Assembly (NCBI GenBank): GCA_027924585.1
Contig: BSBM01000320.1
Span: forward strand, 434,001 to 498,000
Length of the DNA: 64,000 nucleotides
Direction of reading: 5' to 3'
From: Larix kaempferi
Lineage: Eukaryota > Streptophyta > Pinopsida > Pinales > Pinaceae
A program made the translations under genes and the position numbers. The notes beneath the pieces are model-generated. The model was not told the DNA's origin, did no database searches, and saw only the letters and a list, made by a program, of their open reading frames with translations. Shown in pieces: positions 1 to 11,802 of the stretch (positions are counted from its first letter, which is position 1; each line of letters opens with the position of its first letter).

Positions 1-285
1 ACCCTATCACTACTGCTCGGGAAAACTAAGGCATTAGAATTTTCATACTTATGTCCACAGATTTCGCTGAAGGAGGGGTTTGCTCAACTAGCCTTAGGGA
101 GGCGCATCTTTCCCTCAACTCAGATTTGTAAGATTCCAAAGTTGGAAAATTAGGGTTTCTCGGATAAACCCTAGGTCAACCAGGTAACAGATTTCAGAAG
201 GCATTGAAGTAAGCACTTGGTTGGACCATCTTGATTGGTAAATACTATTATCTTTATTTCCATTTGAGGTTCTCATTTTATCAAG
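1..285 (+). other. 5' leader of Copia-1
   Basis: This noncoding stretch sits directly before the gag start at 286. It shows no TGGTATCAGAG primer site and no resemblance to the 3' LTR at 11180-11802, so it is probably untranslated leader rather than LTR. Nothing else is recognisable in it. Confidence 0.5.
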
Positions 286-1215
286 ATGATAAACAATACC
301 AAGCTTGAGGATAAGCTCGAAGGAGCTGATAACTTCCGAGCATGGAAGTATAGAGTATTGCTCATTCTAAAAGAAAATGATTTGGACAACTATGTTAAGG
401 AGGAAGTTGCGGAGCCAGAGAAATTTGATTAGGACCAAGAGGATCATTGCTAACTCCATCAAGGATCATTTGATCCCCCATATCTCATCATTGAAGACTC
501 CCAAGGAGATGTTTGATGCATTGAAGAGACGATATGAAGTAAAGAACATTATTAGGAAGATGACCTTGAGAACTCAACTCAAGGGTGTGAAGATGCAAAA
601 CTCAAAAAGCATCCAATCCTATTTCACAAGGGTCTCCCAATTCAAAGAACAATTAGAAGCTATTGGAGAACATGTTGAAGAAGCAGAATTGGCGATGACT
701 ACATTGAATGGTCTACTAAGATCATGGGAATCATTAATTCAAGGAATTTGTTCTAGAAGGAAGCTCACCAAATTCAGTAGGCTATGGGAAAATTGTACTC
801 AAGAGGAAGCCAGAGAAGAGAAGATGGGTGAAGAAGATAATCAAGCCTTAGCAGCTCATACAAAGAAAGAAGAACTCTCTCACAAGAAGCCTAGAAGACT
901 CCAAAAGAATCATAGACCTCATAAGGACTACTCAAACTACAAATGCTAAAATTGCGATGAAAAGGGACATCTTGCAAGAGATTGCACCATAAGCAAAGAC
1001 CATAACAAGAAAGGAAAGAAGAAGAGGTATCATGCTCATACTACAGAAGATGATGAACCAGTTAAGAAGAGAGCGAGAGAAGATTCCTTCAGTGATGAAG
1101 AATATGTCTTGACTTCAGCACTCACAAGGTAAAACTTTTGATGATACAGTAGTAATTGGAGAGCAAGAGGGAGGCTTGTACAAATTAAAAGGCCAACCAA
1201 ATCAAGCATTGGTGA
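286..1215 (+). pseudogene. Copia-1 gag relic fused by deletion to the pre-integrase region
   Basis: Translation from the ATG at 286 gives a Copia gag N-terminus (motif NFRAWKYRVLL). It stops at a TAG at 430-432 and resumes in another frame to 949 with a UBN2-type gag body (SLKTPKEMFDALKRRYE, MQNSKSIQSYFTRVSQF). A CCHC zinc knuckle follows at 944-985; its second position is a TAA stop (947-949), leaving C-stop-N-C then DEKGHLARDC. Around 1128-1131 the frame jumps from the gag tail to a segment reading GEQEGGLYKLKGQPNQAL, which belongs just before the integrase zinc-binding region. The aspartic protease (DSGA motif) that normally lies between is missing. The relic ends at the insertion site at 1215. 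Confidence 0.85.
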
Positions 1216-4200
1216 TGTTATCACATCCATGCTAGCTAGAGCTACCATGCTGCAAATTGTGTGGTTGGGGACCATACTACACTTTTTTTTTCCAGATCAG
1301 AGATCAGATGCCTTCAGAGGGGGCATACATTTTGTTCAGATTGCCCCGAGCAGAGATATCAGTGGGGACAGATGGCTTTGCATTGGTCCAGACATGTATA
1401 CATCATTGCCTACAGGGGCACCCTTCCTTGCCAGGGTTTGCATAAGCCCATTGAGACAATTGCCTAGCCATATTTTGATTGAGAGTACTACAAAGTATTG
1501 CTGGTTTGGCCAACTATTGCCTGGATTCAGTAGAGATCCAGTTTCAAAGTCAGCTTCACCAGCAGGTATATGGTGTGGCAGGTATAGCATTTGATGTTCT
1601 ATTGCTCATGTTGTTGATTAGACTTGTTTATATATGATAGTACACTGACTTTACATATGATGTTGATGTGGTGATCTAGTTGTCATTATGATGCGTTTGG
1701 CCCTTGGTGATGTTAGTCCACCCCTTCCAGTAGGCTCCTGTCTCTGCACACTGGATCATATCCCCACTATTGGTATAGACTTGGTCACTTAGTCCCCCTT
1801 TGGAAACTGACTTTGGATCCACCTTCACTTTCTCCACCCATCCGACTCATTCATGTTGGTCTTTCCCGACTTGGATTTTGATTTGTGACCTTGACGATCC
1901 CCTTCCCCACTGACCTCTGGGTATGCCATGATTCCCTGTCTTTTGTGCCTCGCCTCTTTAGTGTGTGAGATGCACTCTCAAGCCTAGGATTTGCTCCTGT
2001 CAGTTTCCCCCGATGTTGCAATGCAGTATAGGATTGTGTAGCCTCACCGGGTGTTCCCTATTGGTCATCGAAGCGTGTACACTCACCCCCATTACTTTGC
2101 AGTATGAGCACCTTGATTATATCTATTGAGATATGTATGTAGCCCAAAAGGGCCTTGAAATGTAATGAAATGAAGAAATGTAAAAGCAAGCCAAAAAGGC
2201 TATTGTAAATGTAAAATCAAGCCAAAAAGGCTAAGTATGAAACTCAATGTAAAAATCCATGCAATGTGTTTGTAAACACACATGGACATAGGTCAACCAT
2301 ACATATCAGCTTTGTAGTGGTTATTTCCTCACCTAGTCCTGCGGGGCAAGGAGGTGAGATGGAGCAAGGGGCAAGCTCAAGATTGTCTCCTAGAGTCTCA
2401 AGTTACGATTTGTCGGACACCCAGTTTGGCGGCTCTAGAAAAGATCCTCACGGAGTCTTCTTAAGGCACGGATGTGAGTTGTGAGGTATTTCTTAGATGA
2501 CCAATGGCGGTTTCCCTGCACTATACCAATTTGTGAGGCACCGCCCTTCCCTGTGTATTATCATGGTATGCTTATCTCAGTGGGCCCCGCTTTCCCGATT
2601 TATCCAAAGGGTCACATGATCTTGGTCCTTGTTTTCCCTTATCCTTCACCCTACTTTTTCATCTCACCCAAAGTCAGCTAAGTGGTCAAGTCTATAGGTT
2701 GTGCATAACAGTTTGAGTCTTTTGGAGGTGGTGGGCCCACCTCACCTAGGGCCTCGTATTTTTTATCACCATGTTGGTATCGTATTGTTTAGTAATGTAC
2801 TAACATGTATAAGGAAGGCTTTTCGCTTCATATTGCATACAGGGATTCAGCCAGCACCATTTTGACCAGATTTGACTTGGTCAAACCAAGTTGACTAGGC
2901 CAAAAATGGGCCCGAAAAAAATATTGCGATCAAGATTTCGATTTTGGTCATTTGTTATCTCTTGGGGTCCCATATGAGCCTCCAAGTATCAGAATTTAAA
3001 AAAGTTGAGGCAGCGATGAGATTTTTTTAATTATTATGGGTCATTATTGACCTGTTTTAATTAAAAATCATGGATTTTGGGTGAACAGTGCCTAAGTGAT
3101 GGATCGTGGTCATTCGAGTGACCATATCTAATATTTTTGGGGTCCACAATCGCATTGCAACAGACGGTTCGACAATCTGGGCACTATAAGTGGGTCAAAA
3201 GCCCAATTTACACCTTCAGCAATAAAAACCAACAGTTAATTAAATGGAAAATCAAAATATGGCAAAGGCAACTATGGCAAATGGCAAAAAATCAAAGGTT
3301 GGCTAATATAAGGGGGTCTTCTAAGGTAATGTTGGTAATATTTGGACATCTATTATGTGTTGTGGGGCCCTCTCTTGCCCAGCTCACCATGAGAGGCGAA
3401 TTGGCCCATGGGGGCGTTTTTTTTCACTTAGTGGAATTCCATATTTTGTAAATTATTATTGTGAGACCTTGGTTGTATGAGTTTGGGGGATAAAAACCAT
3501 ATAGACACCCCCTAACCTTGGTTTTATTTGTTGTATGGGCCCCACGAAGGGCCCCTCACTCCACATGTACGCTAGAGAGGGCAATTCGCACCCCCTCATG
3601 GGCTCTCCTCCACCATTCGATTTGGCTATTGGGGAGTGCATCCTAGCCATCCATTTTGGAGGGAATAGGGTTTTGAGAGTGGTCTTTCTCTATAAGAGAA
3701 GACACTCACCCATTGTACACTTCTTCTTGGCACATTATACACTTGAGCTTGATTGATAGAGAGACATTTTTCACCCGAGTTCTTGAGAGTTTATGCATGG
3801 ATGTGGATTGCTTGACTGATATCTAGTTTTCCTTAGCTTTGTTGAGTTGTTGTTGTAGTCTCTACTTTTTCCTTGGCCAAAACGATTTGCAGGTCAAGAA
3901 GACAGCTGGAGAAGGGCACAATTTTTGGAGTGGGAACTCCACACTTGCTCATTTCTTTAGGGCATCAACAAAAGGGAGTTGTTATTGCTTAATGCTTCTT
4001 AATTCTTTCATTTTCAGTCATTTACTTGCTGGTTTACTTAACTATTTGCTGCATACACTGATTTCATCTTGTTTGTGACAGGTGGCTAGGGCGTAGTTGG
4101 CTAGCTGGAAGCTCAAACGCCCAAGGGGACACGCTGCTGCTCAACAACTGAATTTGGGGGCTAGTCTTCGATCAATCTCATCCATCCATTCATTTCCAGG

Positions 4201-5048
4201 TATGTTCTTCTTGCTTGTATCTTAGATTTCATTTTCATTGTGTGTGTTAAGCTGGAACTTCACATAAAAAACCATAAAAATACAAAACTTAAGATTTCAC
4301 CATTAAAATTTGTTTTCCTTTAAAACCCGCTTATGAAACACTGTTAAACACTCATATCCAAAGTTTCATAATTTTCTGACTCCATTTGCCCATAGATTCA
4401 ACACTGGTCCACTTGGCAAAAACGCCCCTCTAGGGCGTTTTTCTCTTGCTGCTTGATTGAGTTACTTTGGGGTTCTGGGTAGTTTAGATTTGGCTTTAAA
4501 TCGTCATTTTACCTTAGGAAATCAAGCTACCGATTGCTAGAAGTGCTTTTAAACACTATTTTATCGCTGCCCTAGGTCCATCATTTCACTGCTTAACTCT
4601 CTTCCTTGGGAAGAATCACTCTACTCCTTCACTTCTAGCTTGTTTACAACCTTAGGTGATTTTCAGCCACTTAATCAATTATCTAATCTATTTTATTCAT
4701 CAAGATTGATCGCTGGTCACATTTCATTTTACATACTTACTTCACCTTTGTGTCCAACCGGTGGTTGAAATCGACCTTAGGATCTCAGTAGCACTCATCC
4801 CTTGTCTTTATCTCTTTATATTTTGGGATTTGGGTGTATTTTTGTCTCTCAACCATCACCGGTTGAGCGAGATCTCCCCCCTGACTTGGCTACGTGCCTC
4901 GTCTGAAGTGACAATAGCCTTGTTCGGTGTGACTTTCGTTCCTTGAACAAAGGACTTGGCCATTGCTGGTTACACCCTCCTAGCTGCTCACCCTCTACTG
5001 TTCCTGTTGGGACCTTTATCATCAACAGCTAGAGTTTGTGTGATAACA
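1216..5048 (+). mobile_element. Solo long LTR, family A copy 1 (3833 bp), inserted in Copia-1
   Basis: The insert starts TGTTATCACA and ends TGTGATAACA, a perfect 10-bp inverted pair. The flanks are GGTGA on the left and GGTTC on the right, a decayed 5-bp target duplication with three of five bases the same. The Copia-1 reading picks up directly on the far side. Inside there is no primer site, no purine tract and no gag or pol similarity. A TATA-like box lies 2475 bp from the left end, as expected for a U3-R-U5 unit, so a solo LTR left by LTR-LTR recombination fits best. A non-autonomous element without separate LTRs remains possible. The + strand is assigned from the TATA orientation. Confidence 0.78.
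3691..3698 (+). promoter_or_regulatory. TATA-like box in solo LTR A copy 1
   Basis: The sequence TATAAGAG is followed within 40 bp by GACACTCACCCATTGTACAC. A similar arrangement, with TATATAAGG, occurs at nearly the same distance from the start of the second copy (16139), which supports a conserved LTR core promoter. Confidence 0.5.
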
Positions 5049-6882
5049 GGTTCATGACACTATGGAACCAAGTGAACTACGGCACATAAGGCTTGTATAT
5101 ATATACACTACAAGACTTTACCGATTGTAAGCAAAAATGGTGACTGGTCTACCCGAGATCCAAACAAAACATGATGGTGTATGTAAAGAATGTGAAGAAT
5201 TTAGTTCTAATCAAAAGGAGATCTTGAATCCAGTACATGAGGACCAAGGATGAAGACTTCAGAAAGTTCCAGACTGGACAAAGAAGACGATCAAGGTCTT
5301 CAGAATCAGATGCTGGAACGGAGTGCGCTTCCAGAAACTCCAGTGACTTCTGCAAGGAGGCAGAAACTAAGAGGGATCCTACAAAACACATGAAAGATAA
5401 GTATTTACTGTCATTTGAATTCCTGAGTATTGTGAAGGATATTGCTCATAACAGTTACATGTAGATCTGTGATACAGTTTTCTTTTATGCATTTATGTAT
5501 GACTAAGATTGACTAGCAGTAGGCTCATGTAGTGCTTGTTATGGGTAAGTGGCCTATACTGTTGCACAACATTCCATGAGCCCTTGATGGAACTAGTCTA
5601 GAATGAAACATCTTTGCTAACATGTTGAGAGCAGTGCACGCACTTAATAGTATGTTCTAGTAGAGATGGAAGGCATCTACATAGTCGTCGTGTGTATACG
5701 AGATATGGATGAGTGTTGTGCTAAAGCATTGGCTAAGATGCATTGGTTACATGACTGTGTGCATTATGCATAAGAAGTTGTCATTACATGGAATGTTACT
5801 AATCATATGATTAAATTTGACTTGTAGGAAAAATCATGTGCTATGACCTACAAGAGAATGATGATAAGACTTAGTGACGATTGTTCAACAGTGACCTTCA
5901 AGTAGATCTACAAAATCAAGCATACTACAGAAGTACAAGGCAAGGTTCATGGTTTCTCTCAGAAAGAGGAAGTCGATTATGGCGAGACGTTGTTGCTCCT
6001 ATGGCTAGATACAATTCGATCAGATCTATACTTGCGATAGATGCAGTGATGAAGTGGAAGGTACACCAGATGGATGTAAAGACTGCCTTCCTGAACGACG
6101 TAGTAGAGGAGAAAGTGTATGTGGAGCAACCACTAGGATTTGAGAAACATGACAGGCAGACACATGTAAAAATTGAAGAAGTCCTTGTACAGTTTGAAAC
6201 AGGCACCCAGGATGTGGTACAGCAGGATTGACGGATCTCTGATGAGCTTGGGCTTTACCAAGAGTAAAGCAAATTCCAACCTTTACCTCAAGGTTGAGGA
6301 TGCAAAATCAGTGATACTACTTTTGTATGTAGATGACCTTTCCTGACAAGTGACGAGAAGCTCATTGTAGAAACGAAGAAGAAACTTGTCGTAGAATTCG
6401 AGATGAAAGACCTGGGTATGATGCACTACTTCTTAGGTTTTGAGGTGTGGTAGAATCCAGAATGCAGTAGAGATCCTGAAGAGATTCGGGATGATGGATT
6501 GCAAGGCCATGGCCACACCAATGGTATCGAATTTGAAGTTGTTGTGTGATACTTCTTCAAAGATAGTGGATGCCACTGTATACAAACAGATGATTGGTTC
6601 GTTGATGTACTTGATGAACACAAAGCCGAATATATGCTTTGCGGTGAACACATTGAGTCAGTACATGGTAGAGTTGAGATGTGTTCACCTGATTGCGAGA
6701 AAGCATGTGTTGAGGTACTTGACAGGTACGATTGATTATGGGCTCAGATATGCGACAAATCAGAAGATTAACTTGCAAGGTTATGTTGATGTAGATTGGG
6801 TCGGTAGTGTCACAGACAAGAAGAGCACTTCAGGATGCTGCTCAGTTTGGGATCAAGTATGATCTCCTGGTTCAGTAGGAAG
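5049..6882 (+). pseudogene. Copia-1 integrase and reverse transcriptase relic
   Basis: At 5049-5200 the pre-integrase reading resumes (motifs SKMVTGLPEIQ-like and KHDGVCKECE, across a one-base frameshift). Pieces of the integrase core follow at about 5235-5385 (YMRTKDEDF, RSSESDAGTECASRNSSDFC). The normal core between them is shortened by deletions. About 5400-5850 has no readable protein. From about 5870 the reverse transcriptase appears (IYKIKH, ARYNSIRSILAIDAVMKWKV, QMDVKTAFLN), with the catalytic YVDD near 6326 and the distal domain ending in SMISWFSRK at 6882. Frame changes and stops are frequent, including a TAG replacing the expected Trp before IYKIKH. It ends at the insertion point of the next element. 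Confidence 0.88.
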
Positions 6883-9800
6883 TGTTGACCACTAAGCCAG
6901 CTAGGTGGGCAACCATGTACCATGTACTATGAAGATAAATGAAGTGTACCTTACAAATTTTTCAAGCTCCAAAAGATTCAGCAGGGCAAATTTTGCCCCT
7001 CTTTTCTCTTCTTCTCTATGAAATTGCCGCACCCCTGCAGGGGATTTTGTAAGGATATGTTAGCATGATGGTCAAGTTTTGTAAAAGCTTAGTTGCCTAG
7101 AACTTTATCATTAGGGAAGTCCTTTCATCGAGTGTTTTTTTTCCTTGGATAATTAAATTTGCTCATTAGTGATTTTAATTATATGAGTTTTTTCACTCAA
7201 ATTTCCTCTAAAGTGGTGAAAGACGTTCTAATGATCGAGCCCATGGGGTGATTAAGGTCTAGAAGTATTGTATATTACCATGCTAAACATTATCCAAAGT
7301 CTTGCGGAATTTCATTAAGTTTTACCTAGTTTTTTTAATGTTTTGTAATTAAAAATGTCCTTCAGCGTAAATTGTTGTAATGTAAAAGAGGGATAAGTGG
7401 TCCTTAGCGATGTTGTATAGGGGTATGGGTACTCAAAAAGTTTTGATAGGGTTTTGGCCAAGTTTTCCTAAGTCAGTCAAAAAATCAGGAAAAATTGCCT
7501 ATAATTAAAAATGACAAATTTTTGTAAAGTGTCTAAAGTCACTTGGAAAGGGGAAATTATGTTTCATAGAGTCATATTATATATCAAGAGGGAAATCAAA
7601 GGCAAAAATGGGGCCCCCCATGTAAAGTTTCAAGAGTTTGAAAATGTCTCCCTAAGGGAGGCACCCTCTCTCACCATGGGAAATGAGAAAATTTGAAATA
7701 AGCCAAAAGGGGGGATCCCACCTTCATGATTCCCTCCCCTTGTCCTAGCAATCAATTATAAAACATGGGAGGGGGGTTTCGTTCCCCCCGTTGTTTGGAT
7801 TTTTAACCCATGGAAGTGTGCCCCCCTTCATGGGCCCCCTTTCTCTTCAAGTGACAAATGTCACTCATGCAAAGGGGCTCTCCCCTCTCTCTTTTTCTAT
7901 AAAAGGAGGCCTCTCTTCCTCATTTGGGTCACAATCTTTCTACTTCCTCGAGCTCTCTCAAGCTCTCATGCTATTTTTCTCTCTTGCTCTCATTTTTGTG
8001 AGCCATTGTAATTTCCAGTCATTTGATTTTTAATAAAAAAACTTTGGAGGAGATCTTGTGTTGCTTTGAGGTGATTTGTTCCTGCATTTAAATGCTTTCA
8101 AATGCTATTGAGGCCAAAGAGACAAACTGATTTGCCTTGGTAAGATCTTTTCATTTTTGTTGTAGATCTTATGAGTTTTCTCCTTTGTATTTAAGAAGTT
8201 CAAGCATTTCTTGGTTGAATAATTTGATTTCTTGAATCATTGTGTTGGATCTCACCTTTCTTAGTGTTTGTTAAGCATATTTTATAAGTTGCAGGTCATC
8301 CAAGATTGGAGAGTGGAATTCCTTGGTTGGATAACCCACTTCTACAACCATTAAAAGAGCAAGGAACACATTCTCTTCCCACTCTTTTTAAAAAAAACTG
8401 CATTTAAATTCTAGCTCTCTTTTGTACACTTAAAGCTAGTTAAATCATTCATTTTCAAGTTTTATTTGAAGCAAGTTATTGATCTTAAATTTCAGAAATT
8501 TTTCTCATAATTTTTATTCTAACACCAATAGTGCCCCAAAGTGATTTGGGGCATTTTTATCTTTTCTTTGCTTGCTGGTTTTTTGCAAGTTTCTAACAGT
8601 ACAAGGGGAAACTCTGCTCAAATTTGGTGAGAACAAAGCACAAAGGGCATCGAAAGGAAACCACTTCTAGTCCACTACCAAAAAGAGTCAAAACTCCTCT
8701 TCTTTCTCTCTTTTCTTTCTCTTCTACAGTGCTGAAAATTTCTCCTTTGTAACAATTCCAAGGGAGTCTCTTGGACCTAATTCTTATTGTACTTTTCAAG
8801 TTAAATTTGTACTTTTATTTCAGCCATCCATTGCATGCAAAGGTAGTTGAGCTTTTCCCACCTTTGCATTGCAAGAGAAGAGGGGCTAGAACTTACTTTG
8901 TTTTTTGTTATTTTTAGCATAAGTTTTACATGTTTTGCCTCACCTCTTCCTTTTGGAAGAAGGATTGAGTGGCTAAATTAGCAATCTATTTCCTTGTTTT
9001 ATTAATTTGTTGCCCACACCTTGCATGTGAAGAGGCTTTGCCCTCTTGCAAAATCGTGTTGGCTAGTGTTATTTGGTTTAAGTAGCATTTTTTCATTCTT
9101 TTGTTAAGCGAATAAATCTTGCCTCACTTTTGCCCCGTATTCACTCCCCTTGTCGGTTAATCCAATCCTGGGTGACAAGAAAGGGAAAAAGATTGTGTTG
9201 GCTAGTTTAATTAGGAACTCTAACTACCTATTTGCAAATTGAGAAAATAAGGATTAATCTGTGCAACTAGAGGGGTCGCGGCTGAAAGGAGCCTCGTGGC
9301 ACTTTGTGTCCTCCTGTTGAGCACCTGGCTTTTCTTTGCAGCTGACTTGTGGAGCTAGAAGGGAACCTTGTTGTTCTCTTGTTGAGCACCCAACAGTTTC
9401 TCTCAATCAAAGGATAAGGGTTAGAGGCAGTCACATTAGATTAGATGTTTCTTTTCTTTTCTCAAACATCAATCCCCTAAGCTAAAGTGAGACTTTAAAC
9501 TTACTAAAATTTACAGGACCATTGCAAAACTTTCAAGCACCTCTTTACTTTCAAGCATTTGTTTACTTACAATCATTTGTTCATTTAAATCTTAGATTTC
9601 ATTGTGTTTTCCAAGTAAAGCTTATTCATTTAAAAACAAATTATTTCATCGGTTTTCTGTAGCAAGCTCATATTATATTCTAACTTGGAAGTAATTTATT
9701 TCGGTGCTTTTATGTGTCTTATGCAATTTACTTTCATTGAATAAGTGCTCATTTAGATTCAATTTGTAATTTGAGCCCAATAGATAAGGCACTGGATTAG

Positions 9801-10088
9801 TCAATAAACGGTTGTTTCATTCATTTAGCATTGTTTGGTTGATTTTCAAGTAAGGTTTGATTGTCATTAAATATTTGTTGCATATTGCACGATTGCTTGT
9901 CATTTAAACTTTAGATAAGTTTAATTAAAAATTTAACTCCTAAAACTAAAACTTTGAAAACTTAGTAAATAGGGTCTACCCACCTTGGCTCCTTTAGGAG
10001 TTGGGCCTAAACGGAGGAGTTGAGAATCAAGGTGACAGTGTGTCCTCAACTCGTAGCTTGCCCCCAAGGACACACCGAGTGGGCAACA
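6883..10088 (+). mobile_element. Solo long LTR, family B (3206 bp), inserted in Copia-1
   Basis: The insert begins TGTTGACCAC and ends GTGGGCAACA, giving TGTTG/CAACA inverted ends, and is flanked on both sides by GGAAG (6878-6882 and 10089-10093), an exact 5-bp target duplication. The Copia-1 reading continues across it from FSRK to QTSVALST. There is no primer site, purine tract or pol similarity. A TATA box lies 1015 bp from the left end and a long AT-rich stretch follows, so U3 would be about 1 kb and R-U5 about 2.2 kb. A solo LTR is the simplest reading; a short non-autonomous element is the alternative. Its termini and internal sequence differ from family A. Confidence 0.82.
7898..7905 (+). 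promoter_or_regulatory. TATA box in solo LTR B
   Basis: The sequence is TATAAAAG, preceded by a pyrimidine-rich tract and followed by a CT-rich run (CTCTCTTCCTC). This fits the core promoter of a plant LTR. Confidence 0.55.
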
Positions 10089-10474
10089 GGAAGCAAACGA
10101 GTGTGGCACTCAGTACAGCCAAAGCAGAGTACATGGCAGCTTGTTCAGCTAGCTGCGAAGCAATGTGGCTTCGGAAGTTACTTGCAGGATTGCTTGATCT
10201 CAAGTTAGAGGCGACTTGTATTTTCTGCAACAACCAAAGTTGTGTGAAGTTGTCCGAGAACCCAATGTTTCATGACAAGTCGAAGCACATCGAGATCAGG
10301 TACCACTATATCAGGGATATGGTGCAGAAAGGAGCAGTGCGGCTCCAGTATGTGGCGACAGGCAAGCAGATAGTTGATGTGCTGACCAAGCCTCTGTCGA
10401 GAGTGAAGTTTGAGTACTTCAAGGATAAGCTTGGAGTTGTCCAAATCAATGATCCTCGAAAGAGGGAGGGATGA
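10089..10474 (+). pseudogene. Copia-1 RNase H and end of pol
   Basis: This open stretch encodes the Copia RNase H end: QTSVALSTAKAEYMAAC with the catalytic Glu, FCNNQSCVKL where an Asp is usual at the first Asn, then SKHIEIRYHYIRDMVQKGAV and VDVLTKPLSRVKFEYF. It ends at a TGA at 10472-10474. It continues the reverse transcriptase that stops at 6882 on the other side of the family B insertion. Replacement of the catalytic Asp by Asn, if the alignment is right, would inactivate this domain. Confidence 0.88.
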
Positions 10475-10489
10475 GCAACATAGCACGTG

Positions 10490-11040
10490 TGAGACGCATG
10501 TAGTCACGTAGTGACGTAATTTTTGCTCCTGGGTGGGTCTCCACTTGAGGTGATGTGGCAGTGGGTGGTCACTTGAGGTGATGTGGCAGTGGGTGGGCTC
10601 CCAGAGTACACTCACGAGGATGCAATAGGTAGTCACATTGGTGACATAATTGAGTCTTTTGACTATTGGTGCTATGTTGGGCATACACAACATGTGCGAA
10701 AACACAGGTGGTCACTAGGTGACGTAATTCGTGGTCCTGGGATGTTCTCCAAATGATGTGACGTGATAGCGGGTAGTCACTTCGGTGACGTAATTTGTGC
10801 TCCTAGACTCTACTCACGAGGTTTGTGTTGCCATGATGTGCGAAGGCGTAGGTGGTCACTTGGTGACGTAATTCGTGGTCCTAGGCTGGTCTCCACATGA
10901 TGAAATGTGACGTGCTAGCAGGTAGTCACTTTGGTGACGTAATTTGGGCTCCTAGGCTACACTCATGAGATGATATGGACACATAGTGAGGTAATACAAG
11001 TGGTTGCTTTGGCAACGTAATGTGTGCTCCTAGGCTAGAC
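10490..11040 (+). repeat. Tandem GTCAC..GTGACGTAATT array in the Copia-1 3' noncoding region
   Basis: The motif GTGACGTAATT occurs exactly five times (near 10511, 10719, 10785, 10862 and 10934), with weaker forms near 10640, 10990 and 11010. Each lies just after GTCAC, making small hairpin-like palindromes. A larger unit of about 143 bp, running from GGTGGTCACT through CTCCTAGGC, repeats from about 10707 to 10850 onward. TGACGTAA matches the core bound by plant bZIP/TGA factors. An enhancer role upstream of the LTR is inference. Confidence 0.75.
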
Positions 11041-11169
11041 CCACTTAATGGCTTGCTCGTACAAAACTTCTAGTGATGTATAGATTCGAGAGATGTCAGA
11101 AGTCAATGGTCAGAGTACAGAGTTGCAACAGCAGTGATGATGATGGCATTGGAAGAATACCTTCCTTGT

Positions 11170-11179
11170 TAAGAGGGAG
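11170..11179 (+). other. Polypurine tract of Copia-1
   Basis: AAGAGGGAG lies immediately before the TGTTGAAG start of the 3' LTR, the position expected for the plus-strand primer of an LTR retrotransposon. Confidence 0.75.
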
Positions 11180-11802
11180 TGTTGAAGAATGTAACTTCGA
11201 AAGATATTCTTATTGTATTTTTATTGTACTTTCTTCGAGGAATATTCATATTGTATTTGATCATGTAAAAAGCCTAAAAGAAATCAAGTAAAATAGACAA
11301 GTCGGCCAGTGAGTAAACTACCCCAAACAATGGGCAGTCTTCCCCAAACAATGGGCAAAACTACCCCAGTCAAGTCAGCCCAGTTAGGGAAGGACAGGTC
11401 GGCCCAGTTAGGTAAAAAGGTCATGTTATAACTAGTATAAATAAGAGTGGCGCCTAGCTCATTTGGCATATCACTCACTAAAGAAAGTTTGCATGAGTAG
11501 AGAGAGAAAGACAAGTTTGCTTGGGAGAAAGAGTAGCTGCATTGAAGACATCTCATTCTTGGGTTTCTTTGTTCTCGGGTTATAGTAGGAGATTGACATT
11601 GTACTTGCTAACGAATCTATACTGAAGAAGTTTTGTTGGGTTTTTCCCATGAGAGGGTTTTCCCAGGATAAATCTTTGTGTACTCTTGTTTATGTTGTGC
11701 TTGTCCACCTTTCATTGATCATATTGCATATGGTTATTGTGATAATATATAAATTGTTTGAAGATCTAACATAACCATCTTTATAGTATTAAAATTCTAA
11801 CA
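11180..11802 (+). repeat. 3' LTR of Copia-1 (623 bp)
   Basis: It starts TGTTGAAGAATG after the purine tract and ends ATTCTAACA. TATAAATAAG at 11436-11445 is a good TATA box. A doubled CCCCAAACAATGGGC motif lies upstream of it. The downstream text GGGTTTTTCCCATGAGAGGG is of the kind common in plant Copia U5 regions. The right-hand target duplication would be AGAAA; its partner lies outside the window. Confidence 0.82.

Larger units (their letters stand above)
1..11802 (+). mobile_element. Copia-1: old Ty1/Copia element, 5' LTR outside window, split by two insertions
   Basis: Coding relics appear in the Copia order gag, pre-integrase/integrase, reverse transcriptase, RNase H, then a long 3' noncoding part, a purine tract and a 3' LTR. 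They lie in three pieces: 1-1215, 5049-6882 and 10089-11802. The reading of the element continues from one piece to the next once the inserted DNA at 1216-5048 and 6883-10088 is skipped. Many stops and frameshifts, plus internal deletions including the whole protease, show that it is dead and old. The 5' LTR and primer site would lie upstream of the window, so neither the full length nor the target duplication can be checked. Confidence 0.88.
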
